From assembly GCA_051747965.1 (NCBI GenBank), contig JBNJGS010000015.1:1-51411 (forward strand): 51,411 nt of DNA. The letters are read 5' to 3'. A program made the translations under genes and the position numbers. This DNA is from JAQIBY01 sp051747965 (lineage in GTDB: Bacteria > Bacteroidota > Bacteroidia > Bacteroidales > ML635J-15). Of this stretch, positions 1 through 8,466 are shown piece after piece. Below the pieces are notes generated by a model that saw only the letters and a list, made by a program, of their open reading frames with translations, was not told the origin of the DNA and searched no databases. The first letter of the stretch is position 1; every line of letters begins with the position of its first letter.

Positions 1-386
1 ATTTTTATTTCCTGCCACTCCCCTTCTTTTGTCTGAATGTCATGCCAGTATGATGGTCGGAAAAACAAGACCGACGTATCAAAAAGAAAGGTGTATTTTC
101 TACCGTCTCCCTTGAGTCTTATTGTGATTTCATCTGTTGCATCCAGTTTGAAATCTATGTTTTCAGATCTGATTTTTGAAAATCCGCCATTGTTTTCCAA
201 TGAAGTCTTTCCTGAAAAATGCAGGTAATCATCTTCCACATCAAAGCTTCCTGTTGATTTACCTCCCATCACATTATCATTGATAAGCACCCACTTTTCA
301 CCGGAAGCATTTTTTCCGAAATCAATATCGTGAGGAGGCTTTGAAAATATGCTGATGAGTGCTGCCATGATAAATAGTGTTTTCAT
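1..386 (-). CDS. CIA30-like domain protein, 3' part beyond window edge
   Basis: The gene runs off the left edge; only its first 128 codons are present. It starts at the ATG complementary to 384-386. The N-terminus is short and hydrophobic (MKTLFIMAALISIFS), which could be a weak signal peptide or membrane anchor. It is followed by W-x-L-I-N-D-N-V-M-G-G-K-S-T-G, then GGFSKI and LKGDGRKY. That order matches the CIA30 family (complex I intermediate-associated protein 30), a galactose-binding-like beta-sandwich fold. Bacterial members are small proteins of unknown role, so no link to respiratory complex I should be assumed. It lies downstream of the lipoprotein gene on the same strand, but a terminator-like hairpin separates the two. 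The family call is fairly firm; the function is unknown. Confidence 0.72.
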   Translation of the reverse strand, partial: MKTLFIMAALISIFSKPPHDIDFGKNASGEKWVLINDNVMGGKSTGSFDVEDDYLHFSGKTSLENNGGFSKIRSENIDFKLDATDEITIRLKGDGRKYTFLFDTSVLFFRPSYWHDIQTKEGEWQEIK

Positions 387-433
387 TATCTGTAAAACAA
401 TTCTATGAACCAAAGGTTCAGAAGCATGGCATT

Positions 434-485
434 GCAAAAAGCCTGACAACAACCGGCAATTGAATAATGCGGTCAGTCAGGCTTT
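434..485 (-). terminator. Rho-independent terminator after the lipoprotein gene
   Basis: A perfect 10-bp inverted repeat (AAAGCCTGAC at 438-447 against GTCAGGCTTT at 476-485) encloses 28 nt. Read on the minus strand, the second arm runs into TTTTTGC, a short U tract. Inner ACCG/CGGT bases could extend the stem. It sits just after the stop of the minus-strand lipoprotein gene. The loop is long for a classical terminator. Confidence 0.55.
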
Positions 486-512
486 ATGAATGATTGTGAT
501 AAAGGGAGCTTC

Positions 513-1142
513 TTACTTTTCCGGAGAATATGGCAAATGTGAACCATGTAGTATGATTTTCAGCTCGCCATCATTATCTTTGGTATATGCAAAGGAATAC
601 TCAACTTTTACATCATCGCCACCTTCAGCAGGCGTGAAATAATAGTTTCCCATTGCAACAGCCATTTCGTCACCAATTTTTGTTCCAATGTTTTCCCATC
701 TTACATCGCTCCAGGGTTTAATGGCAAAACCATGATCTTCCGGATAGTTTTCGTCACCGGCCACAAAATAAGACAATGCACCATCAAAGTCTTTACGGAA
801 TTGCTTTTCTGATGCAAGGGTTGGTTTGAACAAGACTGTTCCTTCCTGATAGTTGTAAAATTCATTAATGTGCTCAGTGGCAGCTGCTTTATAATCACCG
901 CCTTCAGAATACACCTCTCCGATTTTCACAATACCTTCACCCCATGCTTTCTGAGCATCCAGAATTTCCTGTTCAGTAATGGCAGCCTGTTCCTCAGATT
1001 GATTTGTTTCTGTTTGTTCTTTTGTGCTGGCATCCTGCTCATTATTTTCACTTTGATTGCAGGCTGTCAATCCAAAGGAAAAAACTGCAATGATTAACAC
1101 AGCAATTCCGGTTGCATTGTTTTTCAGATTCTTCATTTTCAT
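513..1142 (-). CDS. Secreted lipoprotein with NTF2/SnoaL-like fold
   Basis: This is a 209-residue protein. The N-terminus is a lipoprotein signal (AVFSFGLTAC, lipobox LTAC), so Cys28 is probably acylated and the protein anchored in the periplasm or at the cell surface. Residues 29-55 form a low-complexity Glu/Gln/Asn/Thr linker. The remainder begins with EQEILDAQKAWGEGIVKIG and contains HGFAIKPWSDVRWENIG, AMGNYYFTPAEGG and KIILHGSHLPYSP. This resembles a family of small proteins with an NTF2-like cone fold that automatic pipelines often label phosphoribosyl-AMP cyclohydrolase. No HisI-type zinc motif is visible, so that label would be wrong. An in-frame ATG two codons downstream (1136) is an equally possible start. 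It is transcribed alone. The biochemical function is unknown. Confidence 0.72.
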   Translation of the reverse strand: MKMKNLKNNATGIAVLIIAVFSFGLTACNQSENNEQDASTKEQTETNQSEEQAAITEQEILDAQKAWGEGIVKIGEVYSEGGDYKAAATEHINEFYNYQEGTVLFKPTLASEKQFRKDFDGALSYFVAGDENYPEDHGFAIKPWSDVRWENIGTKIGDEMAVAMGNYYFTPAEGGDDVKVEYSFAYTKDNDGELKIILHGSHLPYSPEK

Positions 1143-1440
1143 AGTTCATTTAGTTTACTTATCCCTACTCTTTACAGGATTTTCGGGAACCTCCAATATT
1201 TCAGAATGTTTTTGCAGCAGGTAAGCAGAAATCATGCGATCCCTTGTTTTTTTGGGCCTTCTGATTTGAGAGCATGTTTTTTCTTTTCACCAACCTGATA
1301 ATAACCCTTTTACATGCCATTTTGTTCAGATGCCAGGATAAAAATCAGACAAATTTCACTTATCACATGTGAAAGGTGGCAAGAGACATGATGATTTCAT
1401 GAAAACCGGGATGGTATGAAGCTGTTCTCTATGCAATATT
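1143..1440. other. Intergenic region with a palindrome
   Basis: These 298 bases lie between the lipoprotein start and the stop of the DUF5916 gene. They must hold the lipoprotein promoter, but no copy of the TAnnTTTG element is visible on the minus strand. The only structured element is the perfect palindrome TCACATGTGA at 1363-1372, set inside a looser CAC/GTG-flanked repeat. It could be an operator or the remnant of a terminator. No further gene is seen. Confidence 0.3.
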
Positions 1441-3858
1441 TTACGAAAAATACTGCCAGTCCAGGTAATAAATCACACGTAAAGAGAGACTGTTGTGCTG
1501 AGCATTTTTGAACAGGTTGTTGATGTTTTCCCCCAGGGACGGGAAACGTTCACTTTCAGGGATAAATTCACTGGCATACAATTGCTGTTTCCACATCAGA
1601 CTGAGGTAGGAACCGGGGGCAAAGTTCCAGGAATACAGCATATCCACATTGAAGGTGTTAAAGTTGATATCATGATCCTGATCATAAGGAATACTTTCGC
1701 TGAGGTATCCATCCTCCTGAAGGGAGAAGTAATCATAATAATCCACCATTCGCCAGTAATGCCTCACATCAAGATTCAGATACATTTTGTTGTTGAATAC
1801 CCAGCTAAAACTCAGACTTGTGGTATAAGTCTCCACATCACGTTCTCCAAAGATTATCTCATTGTCGGGCACATTATTCACATAACCCCTGTCGTGATAA
1901 TCCAGATTATAAGTAAGTTCTGTTCTCAGGGTGATTTTATCGGACATTCGCCAGCGAGGTGCAAGCCTTCCGTAGAAACCATAACGCTCCGTCAGGTTGG
2001 AAAAACCTCCGATTTTGAAATCCAGGGCAAGTGTTTTGCGGTAATCGGTGGATATATAGATATCCTCACTGTTGATGGGTCTGAATTTATAGACCCTGCC
2101 CGGCTCTCTTGCTTCGTAATAATCGTGTTTTTCTCCGATATAATACACAAGATCATTCCAGATACTGGTATAATTTACAGTTTCAGCGTATGTATTGCTC
2201 CAGAACCAGGCCTGTCTGTGTTGCAGTGACTTATAGGTTGTGCTGTAGCCAAGTTCACCAATTTGTCTTAATTTATTGATCTGCCATACCGGCTCATATA
2301 TATTATACCTTAGCTGAGCGACATGGTCGATGCTGTTATTTTCTCTCAGATAACCAAAGGCATTGGGGTCATAAGTATCTGACTTCAAATTAAAATTGTA
2401 CCAATACTGCCACTTGCCATTGAGTTTTCCAATGCCAAAATCAAACTTATACCCATCAGTGAGGCTGTCGTTATCCGGAACAGAATCCTTGATATGGCTC
2501 CAGGCTGCTTTTCCATATACACCATACCTGTTGCTTTTCTCCATCAGACGATAAGCTGTTCCCAGCACATTTGAGCTATAATCTGCATCAGGGCGGTCAA
2601 CCCGTGCATTTGTAAGGTTAACATAGGAGTTGTTTCTGAACGACTGGTCCAAAACCAGCATATTATAATTTGCCCATGGCTCGGTAAGGATTCTTTCCTC
2701 ACGGCCAAGTGTGTCTCTGACATCTGCAAATGTGTTGGCTGTAACTGCATTCAGGAATCCCACACCCAGGTTATTTTCATCTCGTCCTGTTATTTTCACT
2801 GCATTGATAAGGCGGGAATATCGTGGATTGTTGATGATATCGTATCCTTCCAGCTGCATTCTGCGAATATCATCATATTTTTGGGGGATTTTGCCGATGC
2901 GCCTCGAATAGAACAGGCCAACCTTGTCAAAAAGCTCGGTTCCTTCCGTAAAAAATGGCCGGTTTTCATCATAATAAGTTTCATAAGGCGTCAGGTTCAG
3001 GGTTTCATTGTCTGATTTTACCTGCGAGAAATCCGGAATAAGGGTCATATCAAGCGTGTGGCTTTTGCTGAGGCCCAGTTTCATATCCATACCACCTGAC
3101 AATCCCCAGGAAGGATTTTGTGCATCACCATAAAAATCAACACTTGTGGACACATAAGGATAGAATGATAAGCGCAGTGGAGGATTGATATTGTTGAGAC
3201 CGTCCAACATACCCATCTGCTCTTCCTTTGCGCCTTTTTCCTTTTCCACGGGATTCCAGCTACTCAGTTCACGCTTCCGGCGCAATAGCCGCCAGAAATT
3301 GACAGACCATTGTTGCATGTCTTTGTCCGGAAAACGAATGGCGGAGTAGGGTATTTTTATCTCTGCAGTCCAGCCTTCATCGTGAATCCTGACCGCACTC
3401 ACCCACACTGCATCCCAGTCATAATCGCTACTGCCATCGGAAATACGCACATCGGTCTGCACGTTGGAAGCCGTTAGTTTAAACTCATAGAGATTTCGTC
3501 CGTCATTGTTTGGATTCAGCTGAATGGTAAACATGTCGGTATTCCCATTATCGTCATCGCGCCGTGTAAATTCTCTCAGTATCTTTTCCGGCGATTCATC
3601 ATACATAGTAGCTCCGATATACAAGGCCTTGTCATCATACAAAACACAGACTTCTGTATCAAAGGCGGGATCAGCACCGGGCTGTGGCTCATAAGTAATA
3701 AAACCGGAGGCACAACGGGCTTTTGACCAGTCAGCTTCTTTCAGATTACCGTCAATCACCACTTTGTCATCTGTACGCAAAGCAGAAAAATCCCGGCTTT
3801 GCCCTGAAACCGAAACAGAAAACACACTCAACACCAACAAAATCAGAATATTCTTCAC
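1441..3858 (-). CDS. DUF5916 outer-membrane protein with CBM9-like N-terminal domain
   Basis: This 805-residue protein begins with a clear signal peptide (KNILILLVLSVFSVSVSGQ). No ATG exists at the 5' end. The frame opens after TAA at 3871-3873, and the best start is the GTG at 3858; a TTG at 3864 is the alternative. Residues about 25-210 resemble a family 9 carbohydrate-binding module (KVVIDGNLKEADW, LYIGATMYD, EIKIPYSAIRFP). The rest is DUF5916: alternating aromatic-rich strands typical of an outer-membrane beta-barrel, with FYPYVSTSVDFYG and a TLIPDFSQVKSD motif, ending on an aromatic residue. Bacteroidota use members of this family at the cell surface, sometimes near peptidases or glycan systems. 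The substrate is unknown. The gene is monocistronic, with a candidate -7 promoter element about 30 nt upstream. Confidence 0.85.
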   Translation of the reverse strand: MKNILILLVLSVFSVSVSGQSRDFSALRTDDKVVIDGNLKEADWSKARCASGFITYEPQPGADPAFDTEVCVLYDDKALYIGATMYDESPEKILREFTRRDDDNGNTDMFTIQLNPNNDGRNLYEFKLTASNVQTDVRISDGSSDYDWDAVWVSAVRIHDEGWTAEIKIPYSAIRFPDKDMQQWSVNFWRLLRRKRELSSWNPVEKEKGAKEEQMGMLDGLNNINPPLRLSFYPYVSTSVDFYGDAQNPSWGLSGGMDMKLGLSKSHTLDMTLIPDFSQVKSDNETLNLTPYETYYDENRPFFTEGTELFDKVGLFYSRRIGKIPQKYDDIRRMQLEGYDIINNPRYSRLINAVKITGRDENNLGVGFLNAVTANTFADVRDTLGREERILTEPWANYNMLVLDQSFRNNSYVNLTNARVDRPDADYSSNVLGTAYRLMEKSNRYGVYGKAAWSHIKDSVPDNDSLTDGYKFDFGIGKLNGKWQYWYNFNLKSDTYDPNAFGYLRENNSIDHVAQLRYNIYEPVWQINKLRQIGELGYSTTYKSLQHRQAWFWSNTYAETVNYTSIWNDLVYYIGEKHDYYEAREPGRVYKFRPINSEDIYISTDYRKTLALDFKIGGFSNLTERYGFYGRLAPRWRMSDKITLRTELTYNLDYHDRGYVNNVPDNEIIFGERDVETYTTSLSFSWVFNNKMYLNLDVRHYWRMVDYYDYFSLQEDGYLSESIPYDQDHDINFNTFNVDMLYSWNFAPGSYLSLMWKQQLYASEFIPESERFPSLGENINNLFKNAQHNSLSLRVIYYLDWQYFS

Positions 3859-3886
3859 AATCAAAACAATTTACTTACCAACAGAA

Positions 3887-3894
3887 CAAAAGTA
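3887..3894 (-). promoter_or_regulatory. Candidate -7 promoter element for the DUF5916 gene
   Basis: The minus strand reads TACTTTTG, a perfect match to the Bacteroidota -7 consensus TAnnTTTG. It lies about 29 nt upstream of the GTG start at 3858, implying a leader of roughly 25 nt. No TTTG -33 element is seen at the usual spacing, so support rests on the -7 box and its position. Confidence 0.45.
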
Positions 3895-3992
3895 ACAATC
3901 TTATGGTGATAAATCTTTGACATGAAATCGAAAACCTTGGTTTTTTCTTAAAATCTGCTCACCTTTATCATGTAATTAAAAATCCTTCGTTT

Positions 3993-4337
3993 ATGCCATA
4001 TTTTAGTCTGGAAACAAATCAGAAAATTGACGCCCGGGTTCAGTACACCAAAGCCGCCACAAATTTCATTGCCGACTTGCTGGATAAGCCGGAAAAATTC
4101 ATCATGATTTCATTGAAGGAACAGCATGAAATGCGCTTTGCAGGAAGCACGGACGCCACAGCTTATGTACAGTTAAAAAGCATTGGTTTGCCTGATGAAA
4201 AAGACAAACTTATTAAGGCCATCTGTGAGTTTACAGAAGCACACACCGGAATTAAAAAAGAAAGAATTTATACAGAGCTGATCGATTTATCCCGTGAGGA
4301 TTTTGGCTGGAACGGAAAGAGTTTTGCGAGCAAATAA
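3993..4337 (+). CDS. MIF-like tautomerase
   Basis: This 114-residue protein matches the size and layout of the macrophage migration inhibitory factor / phenylpyruvate-dopachrome tautomerase family. The second residue is proline (MPYFSLETN); after removal of Met it would provide the catalytic N-terminal base. Other landmarks are the hydrophobic strand around FIMISLKE, a SIG turn after a conserved L-K (QLKSIG), the helix ending KERIYTEL, and the C-terminal segment GWNGKSFA, which lines up with GWNNSTFA of animal MIF. Family members form trimers with keto-enol tautomerase activity. There is no signal peptide, so it is probably cytoplasmic. It converges on the MORN-repeat gene with a single base between the two stop codons. 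Its physiological substrate cannot be told from sequence. Confidence 0.88.
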   Translation: MPYFSLETNQKIDARVQYTKAATNFIADLLDKPEKFIMISLKEQHEMRFAGSTDATAYVQLKSIGLPDEKDKLIKAICEFTEAHTGIKKERIYTELIDLSREDFGWNGKSFASK

Positions 4338-4338
4338 A

Positions 4339-4812
4339 TTACTCGTAGTTCTTTTCTGACATCAGTTTTCCATTGGCATCAAACATTTTCCAGCTTCCGG
4401 TTTTATTGCCTTTGTCATAGTGCATTTCAGTGCGGAGTGTGCCGTTTTTATCAAAGATTTTCCAGACACCGTCTTTTTTATTCTTATGATAACGGGCAAT
4501 GGCTTTGCGTGTTCCATCCTCCAGGTAAGTAATCCACTCACCGTCTTTTCTTCCGTAATGGTAGCTGCGCACTTCTTTTTTTTGGCCGTTGCGATAATAC
4601 AAGGTGGTGATGCCGTGTTGTTCACCATCCTTCACATTCATTTCAATTTTTATACTGCCATCATCGTAGAACTCAGTATATTCACCTGAATACAATGCCT
4701 GATTATCATCATAAAAATAACCGTCTTTTGCCTTAACCAGTTGTCCATTTGCTGCAAGCGCAACAAATATCAGGGCAACTACAACAATAAGTATTTTTTT
4801 CATCGCTTTCAT
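4339..4812 (-). CDS. Secreted MORN/YwqK-like repeat protein
   Basis: This is a protein of 157 residues if translated from the ATG at 4812; the ATG at 4803 (MKKILIVVVALIF) would give 154. Upstream in-frame codons to 4875 would only add a non-signal extension. A Sec signal peptide (ILIVVVALIFVALAANGQ) precedes about five tandem 20- to 23-residue repeats of the form D-G-x-x-x-x-E-x-x-Y-x-x-G-x-x-x-G-x-W (GRKDGEWITYLEDG, NKKDGVWKIFDKNG, NKTGSWKMFDANG). These are MORN-variant repeats of the kind annotated as YwqK-family antitoxin in Bacteroidota. No toxin partner is adjacent, so an antitoxin role is not supported here. It is probably a periplasmic or surface protein of unknown role. Confidence 0.75.
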   Translation of the reverse strand: MKAMKKILIVVVALIFVALAANGQLVKAKDGYFYDDNQALYSGEYTEFYDDGSIKIEMNVKDGEQHGITTLYYRNGQKKEVRSYHYGRKDGEWITYLEDGTRKAIARYHKNKKDGVWKIFDKNGTLRTEMHYDKGNKTGSWKMFDANGKLMSEKNYE

Positions 4813-4818
4813 TTTAAT

Positions 4819-4826
4819 CAAAGATA
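4819..4826 (-). promoter_or_regulatory. Candidate -7 element for the MORN-repeat gene
   Basis: The minus strand reads TATCTTTG, a perfect TAnnTTTG. It sits only 7 nt upstream of the ATG at 4812. If it is real, transcription would start almost at that codon, which favours the downstream ATG at 4803 as translation start. No -33 TTTG was found. Confidence 0.35.
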
Positions 4827-4896
4827 GAAAAAATAAGCCATTCCACTTCTTTGTCATTTGTGGAATGGCAAGCATATTTTCTTTTCCCTGCAGACT

Positions 4897-5256
4897 TTAC
4901 TCTCCGAGGTTTCTCAGGGCAATGTTCAGCCGCTTTTCAGCATCGGGTTTAATGACAACATTCGTAAAAGTTACTTTTTCATAGGAAATCAGAGAAGTCT
5001 GTATTTCATATGCTCCGGGCTGAAGACCGGTGAAGGCAAAATTGCCATCAAAATCCGTGTACACTTCATCTCCGTTTTCAAGGCAAACAGTTACACCTGC
5101 CAGGGCATCACCTGTGGATTTATCAACAATTTTTCCTTTGACAATGCATGTTTCAGCTGCACCAGCATCATTAGCATCCTGGCTTTTTGTTTCATCTGTA
5201 TCAGCAAAAGCACCCATGCTGAGAAATAATCCGATAATCAATGTAGTGATTTTCAT
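4897..5256 (-). CDS. Secreted carboxypeptidase-regulatory-like domain protein
   Basis: This 119-residue protein starts at the ATG at 5256. Upstream codons back to a GTG at 5289 lack a sensible signal sequence. Residues 1-18 (MKITTLIIGLFLSMGAFA) form a signal peptide. After an acidic linker comes one beta-sandwich domain: IVKGKIVDKSTGDALAGVTV, then TDFDGNFAFTGLQPGAYEI and ISYEKVTFTNVVIKP. This is the CarboxypepD_reg-like (transthyretin-like) fold that usually caps SusC-type TonB receptors, but here it stands alone. A single Cys in the mature part rules out an internal disulfide. It is probably periplasmic or surface-associated, perhaps with a structural or scaffolding role. The neighbours do not suggest a partner. 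Confidence 0.75.
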   Translation of the reverse strand: MKITTLIIGLFLSMGAFADTDETKSQDANDAGAAETCIVKGKIVDKSTGDALAGVTVCLENGDEVYTDFDGNFAFTGLQPGAYEIQTSLISYEKVTFTNVVIKPDAEKRLNIALRNLGE

Positions 5257-5275
5257 AATCCTGATTGTTTTGATG

Positions 5276-5283
5276 CAAATATA
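5276..5283 (-). promoter_or_regulatory. Candidate -7 element for the carboxypeptidase-regulatory-like gene
   Basis: The minus strand reads TATATTTG, a perfect TAnnTTTG, 19 nt upstream of the ATG at 5256. No TTTG -33 element lies at 19-21 nt spacing. It supports the shorter start for the gene. Confidence 0.4.
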
Positions 5284-5367
5284 CAGCACGCACTTTACCT
5301 GAATTTGAAGCCTGTGTTATGCCTATGTTAATTCTTTCAGCATTCACAAGAATTGTTCATAAATAAG

Positions 5368-5399
5368 ATTGGGAAAAAACCGAATTCTTTGTTATTTTG
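5368..5399 (+). promoter_or_regulatory. Weak candidate promoter for the Ig-repeat gene
   Basis: ATTG (5368-5371) and TTATTTTG (5392-5399) each differ by one base from the Bacteroidota consensus TTTG / TAnnTTTG and are 20 nt apart, the expected spacing. The predicted start of transcription lies about 35 nt before the ATG at 5440. It may serve the whole run from the Ig-repeat gene through ftsX and beyond. Confidence 0.3.
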
Positions 5400-5439
5400 C
5401 TATGCTCAATAAATAATCATTTTTAAGCTCATTTTCAAT

Positions 5440-8400
5440 ATGAAAGCCTTTCAACTGATACCCTTCTTTGCCCTTGTGCTCTTAGGCCTGAACACATTTC
5501 CCCAGGCACCTGTTATTGTTGATGAACCTTCAAGTAAAATCATTTGTGCCGGATCATCTGCGGTTTTTGTCGTGGAAGCCACAGGTTCTGAACCGCTAAG
5601 TTATGAGTGGTTTCTCGATGATATTTCCATTGGAAACAATACGGATACACTGTCTATAGCATCCGTCAGCGAAGCTGATGAAGGAGTATATCACTGCATT
5701 GTCAGCAATGGTGAGGGAAGCACCCAGACAAGTGATTTTCAGCTTACTGTCATTTCCAGTCCGGCTGAAATTACCGGCACCACTGGTGATGGCAGCCATT
5801 GTGAAGGAGCTTATCTGCAGATTCAGGTAACAACCACCGGGGAAGCCCTGTCCTTCTCCTGGACAAAAGACGGAGAACCCATACCTGAATACGGCCCTTT
5901 GGTTACAATCGACCCGCTTTCCACAGAGGATGCCGGTACTTATCAGTGTATTGCAACCAATGTCTGCGGGTCAGATAGTGCGGATATCATTGTGGAAACA
6001 ATGGAAGAACCCGGGATCATCAGTCCGCCTGAGTCCCTGACCGTTTGCGAAGGTGAAGAAGCGGAATTCTCTGTTCTGGCTGCAGGAACAGATGTTTCCT
6101 ACCAGTGGTATTTTGATGACACCCCTCTGGATGGTGCCACTTCTTCTGATTTAATCATACCAAACATTCAGCAGGAAAACAGTGGAATGATTCGCTGTGT
6201 CATATCCAATGCCTGTGGTGCTGATACCAGCGGGCAGGTCAGTCTGAATGTCAACACCACAGCCCAGATAACGGCCCATCCGGCCAGCGGTGATTATTGC
6301 CTTGATGAAGAAATCACACTTTTATCAACAGCCACAGGTACTCAGCCCATTGCCAGACAATGGTATCTTAATGATTCTCCTGTCTCCGACTCAACAGAAA
6401 GTACACTGACGATAACTACCCAACCCGATGATACAGCTTATTACTATGCTGCCTATATGAATACCTGTGGAACTGTTTATTCAGACAGCGCAGCAATCAC
6501 CACCAAAATGCCGCCGGTCATCACAGAACATCCCGAGCCACAAACTGTCTGCCTCAACGACACCCTAGGATTGTCAATAAAGCTCAATGGCTTTCAACCC
6601 ATATATTATCAATGGCAGCGGGCAGGAGCGGATATTGATGACGACAACGCCAGCGGTGTGAATACCGCCAATCTCACCATAGAAAACATCAATGAAGGCC
6701 AGAGCGGATTGTATTCATGTATTGCATGGAACGACTGCGGTGAAGTTTTCTCAGACACAGTGGAAGTAGAAATTATCTTACCACCGGATATTGTCTCTCA
6801 ACCCGATGCACTCACTGTATGTGAAGGCGAAGATGCAAGCATGGAAATGATTATACAGGGAAACCAGCCCTTTGACTTTTTGTGGATACATGACGAGTCC
6901 TCCGACACGGTAAGTACTGAGGAGGTATTGAGTTTGTCAGATATCCAGGCAAGTGATGCCGGCAATTATTTCTGTACAGTATCAAATCAGTGTGCAGATG
7001 TTATTTCCGATGCAGCGGAACTTGAAGTTCTCACTTATCCGGAATTTACTACCCAGCCTGTAGAAACAGATGCCTGCCATGGTGACAGCATAGCCCTCGA
7101 AGTTCAAGCCAGCGGCACAGGCCCCATCAACCTGATGTGGTTTAAAAACCAGTCAGCCCTGACCAGTGAAACAGACAGCTTAATAGAATTTGATCCGGCA
7201 GAAACCCTGGAAACGGGCTACTACATGTGTGTTGCCGATAACATCTGCGGCATCACCGAAAGTGACGAAGTCCTGGTAAACATTGGCACAGCCCCGGCCA
7301 TTACCTGGAATCCGGTAGGATATGACTTATGTGAAAACGAGACACTGGAACTCCTGGCTGATGCACAGGGAGAAAATGTGTTTTATCAATGGTATGTCAA
7401 TGATCAGCCCATACCCGGACAAAATGACACCAGTCTGTTCATGCCTTATGTCAACGACAGCCTTTCCGGGGAATTCTATTTCCAGGCATACAACGGTTGT
7501 GCTACCGTTAATTCTGATACCGTTACGGTAGATATTGCCCCGGCACCTGAGATTGACATAGGAGAAGACACAGAACTCTGCGACGGGGATGAGCTAACCC
7601 TTTCTGCCGACGGTAATATCCAGTCATACAACTGGAATAACGGTGAAAGCACTTCAGCCACTTTTACCGTAACAGAAACAGGCCAGCACAGCCTGGCTGC
7701 GGTAGGAGAAAACGGATGCACAGGATATGATACTGTAAGTGTGATATTTCATCCTTACCATTATGTAAATCTTCCGGCAGACGGCAGTTATTGCGGACCA
7801 CAGACCCTGGATGCAGAGGAAGGTGCGTACTCCTATAACTGGAACACAGGATCAACCAACAGCAGCATAGAAGTTACCGAAAGCGGACAGTATTATGTAA
7901 TCACTGAAGGCGATGCATTTGGCTGCCAGCACAGCGACACGGTAAACATGACGATACTGGAACAACCCGAAGTTGATCTGGGGCCGGATCAGAGCATCAG
8001 TGTGGATTCCACCCTTGAGATCTGTGCCCCGGGAGAATATTTCATGTATAACTGGAGCAATGGCTCCACAGATTCCTGCGCAATTTACTCGGGAAGCTTT
8101 TTTGGTCCGGGTATTCATGACCTATGGCTAACAATAGGTCTTGAAAACGGATGCACAGACACAGACACAATACAACTTACCGTGGAAAGCGGAGATGCAG
8201 TTGAACAATTAATGGCAGGAGAATACCTGACCTTATACCCCAACCCCGCAGAATCACAGGTAAATTTAGAATACAAACTGAATGAAACAGCCAAATCAGC
8301 AAAAATCATCAATCTGAACGGACAGACCATCTTTCATACTGCACTCAACAGCAGCAGTAATATCAGGAGAATTGACCTGAGCAGACTTCCTGCAGGTGTG

Positions 8401-8460
8401 TATATACTGCGTTTATCAACAAGTCAACGGCAGTTGAATTTCAAATTTATCAAACAATAG
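5440..8460 (+). CDS. Ig/PKD-like repeat surface protein with T9SS sorting domain
   Basis: This 1006-residue protein starts with a signal peptide (LIPFFALVLLGLNTFPQA). Eight Ig-like repeats of about 85 residues follow, each opening near a P-x-I-x-x-x-P segment, with C-x-G/C-E-G-E then a Trp, and closing on D-x-G-x-Y-x-C. Each thus carries a Cys pair and Trp suitable for an Ig core. Three further PKD-like units follow (CDGDELTLSA, NWNNGES; CGPQTLDAEE, NWNTGST; CAPGEYFMYNWSNGST). Residues about 930-1006 form a T9SS type A sorting domain: LYPNPAESQVNLEY ... GVYILRL ... FKFIKQ. The protein should cross the outer membrane through the type IX system and stay on the surface or be released. It ends 6 bp before ftsX, so co-transcription is likely. 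A role as adhesin or polymer binder is inferred from architecture only. Confidence 0.85.
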   Translation: MKAFQLIPFFALVLLGLNTFPQAPVIVDEPSSKIICAGSSAVFVVEATGSEPLSYEWFLDDISIGNNTDTLSIASVSEADEGVYHCIVSNGEGSTQTSDFQLTVISSPAEITGTTGDGSHCEGAYLQIQVTTTGEALSFSWTKDGEPIPEYGPLVTIDPLSTEDAGTYQCIATNVCGSDSADIIVETMEEPGIISPPESLTVCEGEEAEFSVLAAGTDVSYQWYFDDTPLDGATSSDLIIPNIQQENSGMIRCVISNACGADTSGQVSLNVNTTAQITAHPASGDYCLDEEITLLSTATGTQPIARQWYLNDSPVSDSTESTLTITTQPDDTAYYYAAYMNTCGTVYSDSAAITTKMPPVITEHPEPQTVCLNDTLGLSIKLNGFQPIYYQWQRAGADIDDDNASGVNTANLTIENINEGQSGLYSCIAWNDCGEVFSDTVEVEIILPPDIVSQPDALTVCEGEDASMEMIIQGNQPFDFLWIHDESSDTVSTEEVLSLSDIQASDAGNYFCTVSNQCADVISDAAELEVLTYPEFTTQPVETDACHGDSIALEVQASGTGPINLMWFKNQSALTSETDSLIEFDPAETLETGYYMCVADNICGITESDEVLVNIGTAPAITWNPVGYDLCENETLELLADAQGENVFYQWYVNDQPIPGQNDTSLFMPYVNDSLSGEFYFQAYNGCATVNSDTVTVDIAPAPEIDIGEDTELCDGDELTLSADGNIQSYNWNNGESTSATFTVTETGQHSLAAVGENGCTGYDTVSVIFHPYHYVNLPADGSYCGPQTLDAEEGAYSYNWNTGSTNSSIEVTESGQYYVITEGDAFGCQHSDTVNMTILEQPEVDLGPDQSISVDSTLEICAPGEYFMYNWSNGSTDSCAIYSGSFFGPGIHDLWLTIGLENGCTDTDTIQLTVESGDAVEQLMAGEYLTLYPNPAESQVNLEYKLNETAKSAKIINLNGQTIFHTALNSSSNIRRIDLSRLPAGVYILRLSTSQRQLNFKFIKQ

Positions 8461-8466
8461 CTTATC

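Noticed and set aside
1495..2229. 244-codon plus-strand ORF opposite the DUF5916 gene
   Set aside because: It is wholly antisense to a well-supported beta-barrel gene, has no domain-like features, and its composition fits the complement of aromatic-rich coding sequence.
4339..4812. Toxin-antitoxin system based on the YwqK-like antitoxin name
   Set aside because: The protein is secreted and has no adjacent toxin-like gene; the name reflects MORN-repeat similarity only.
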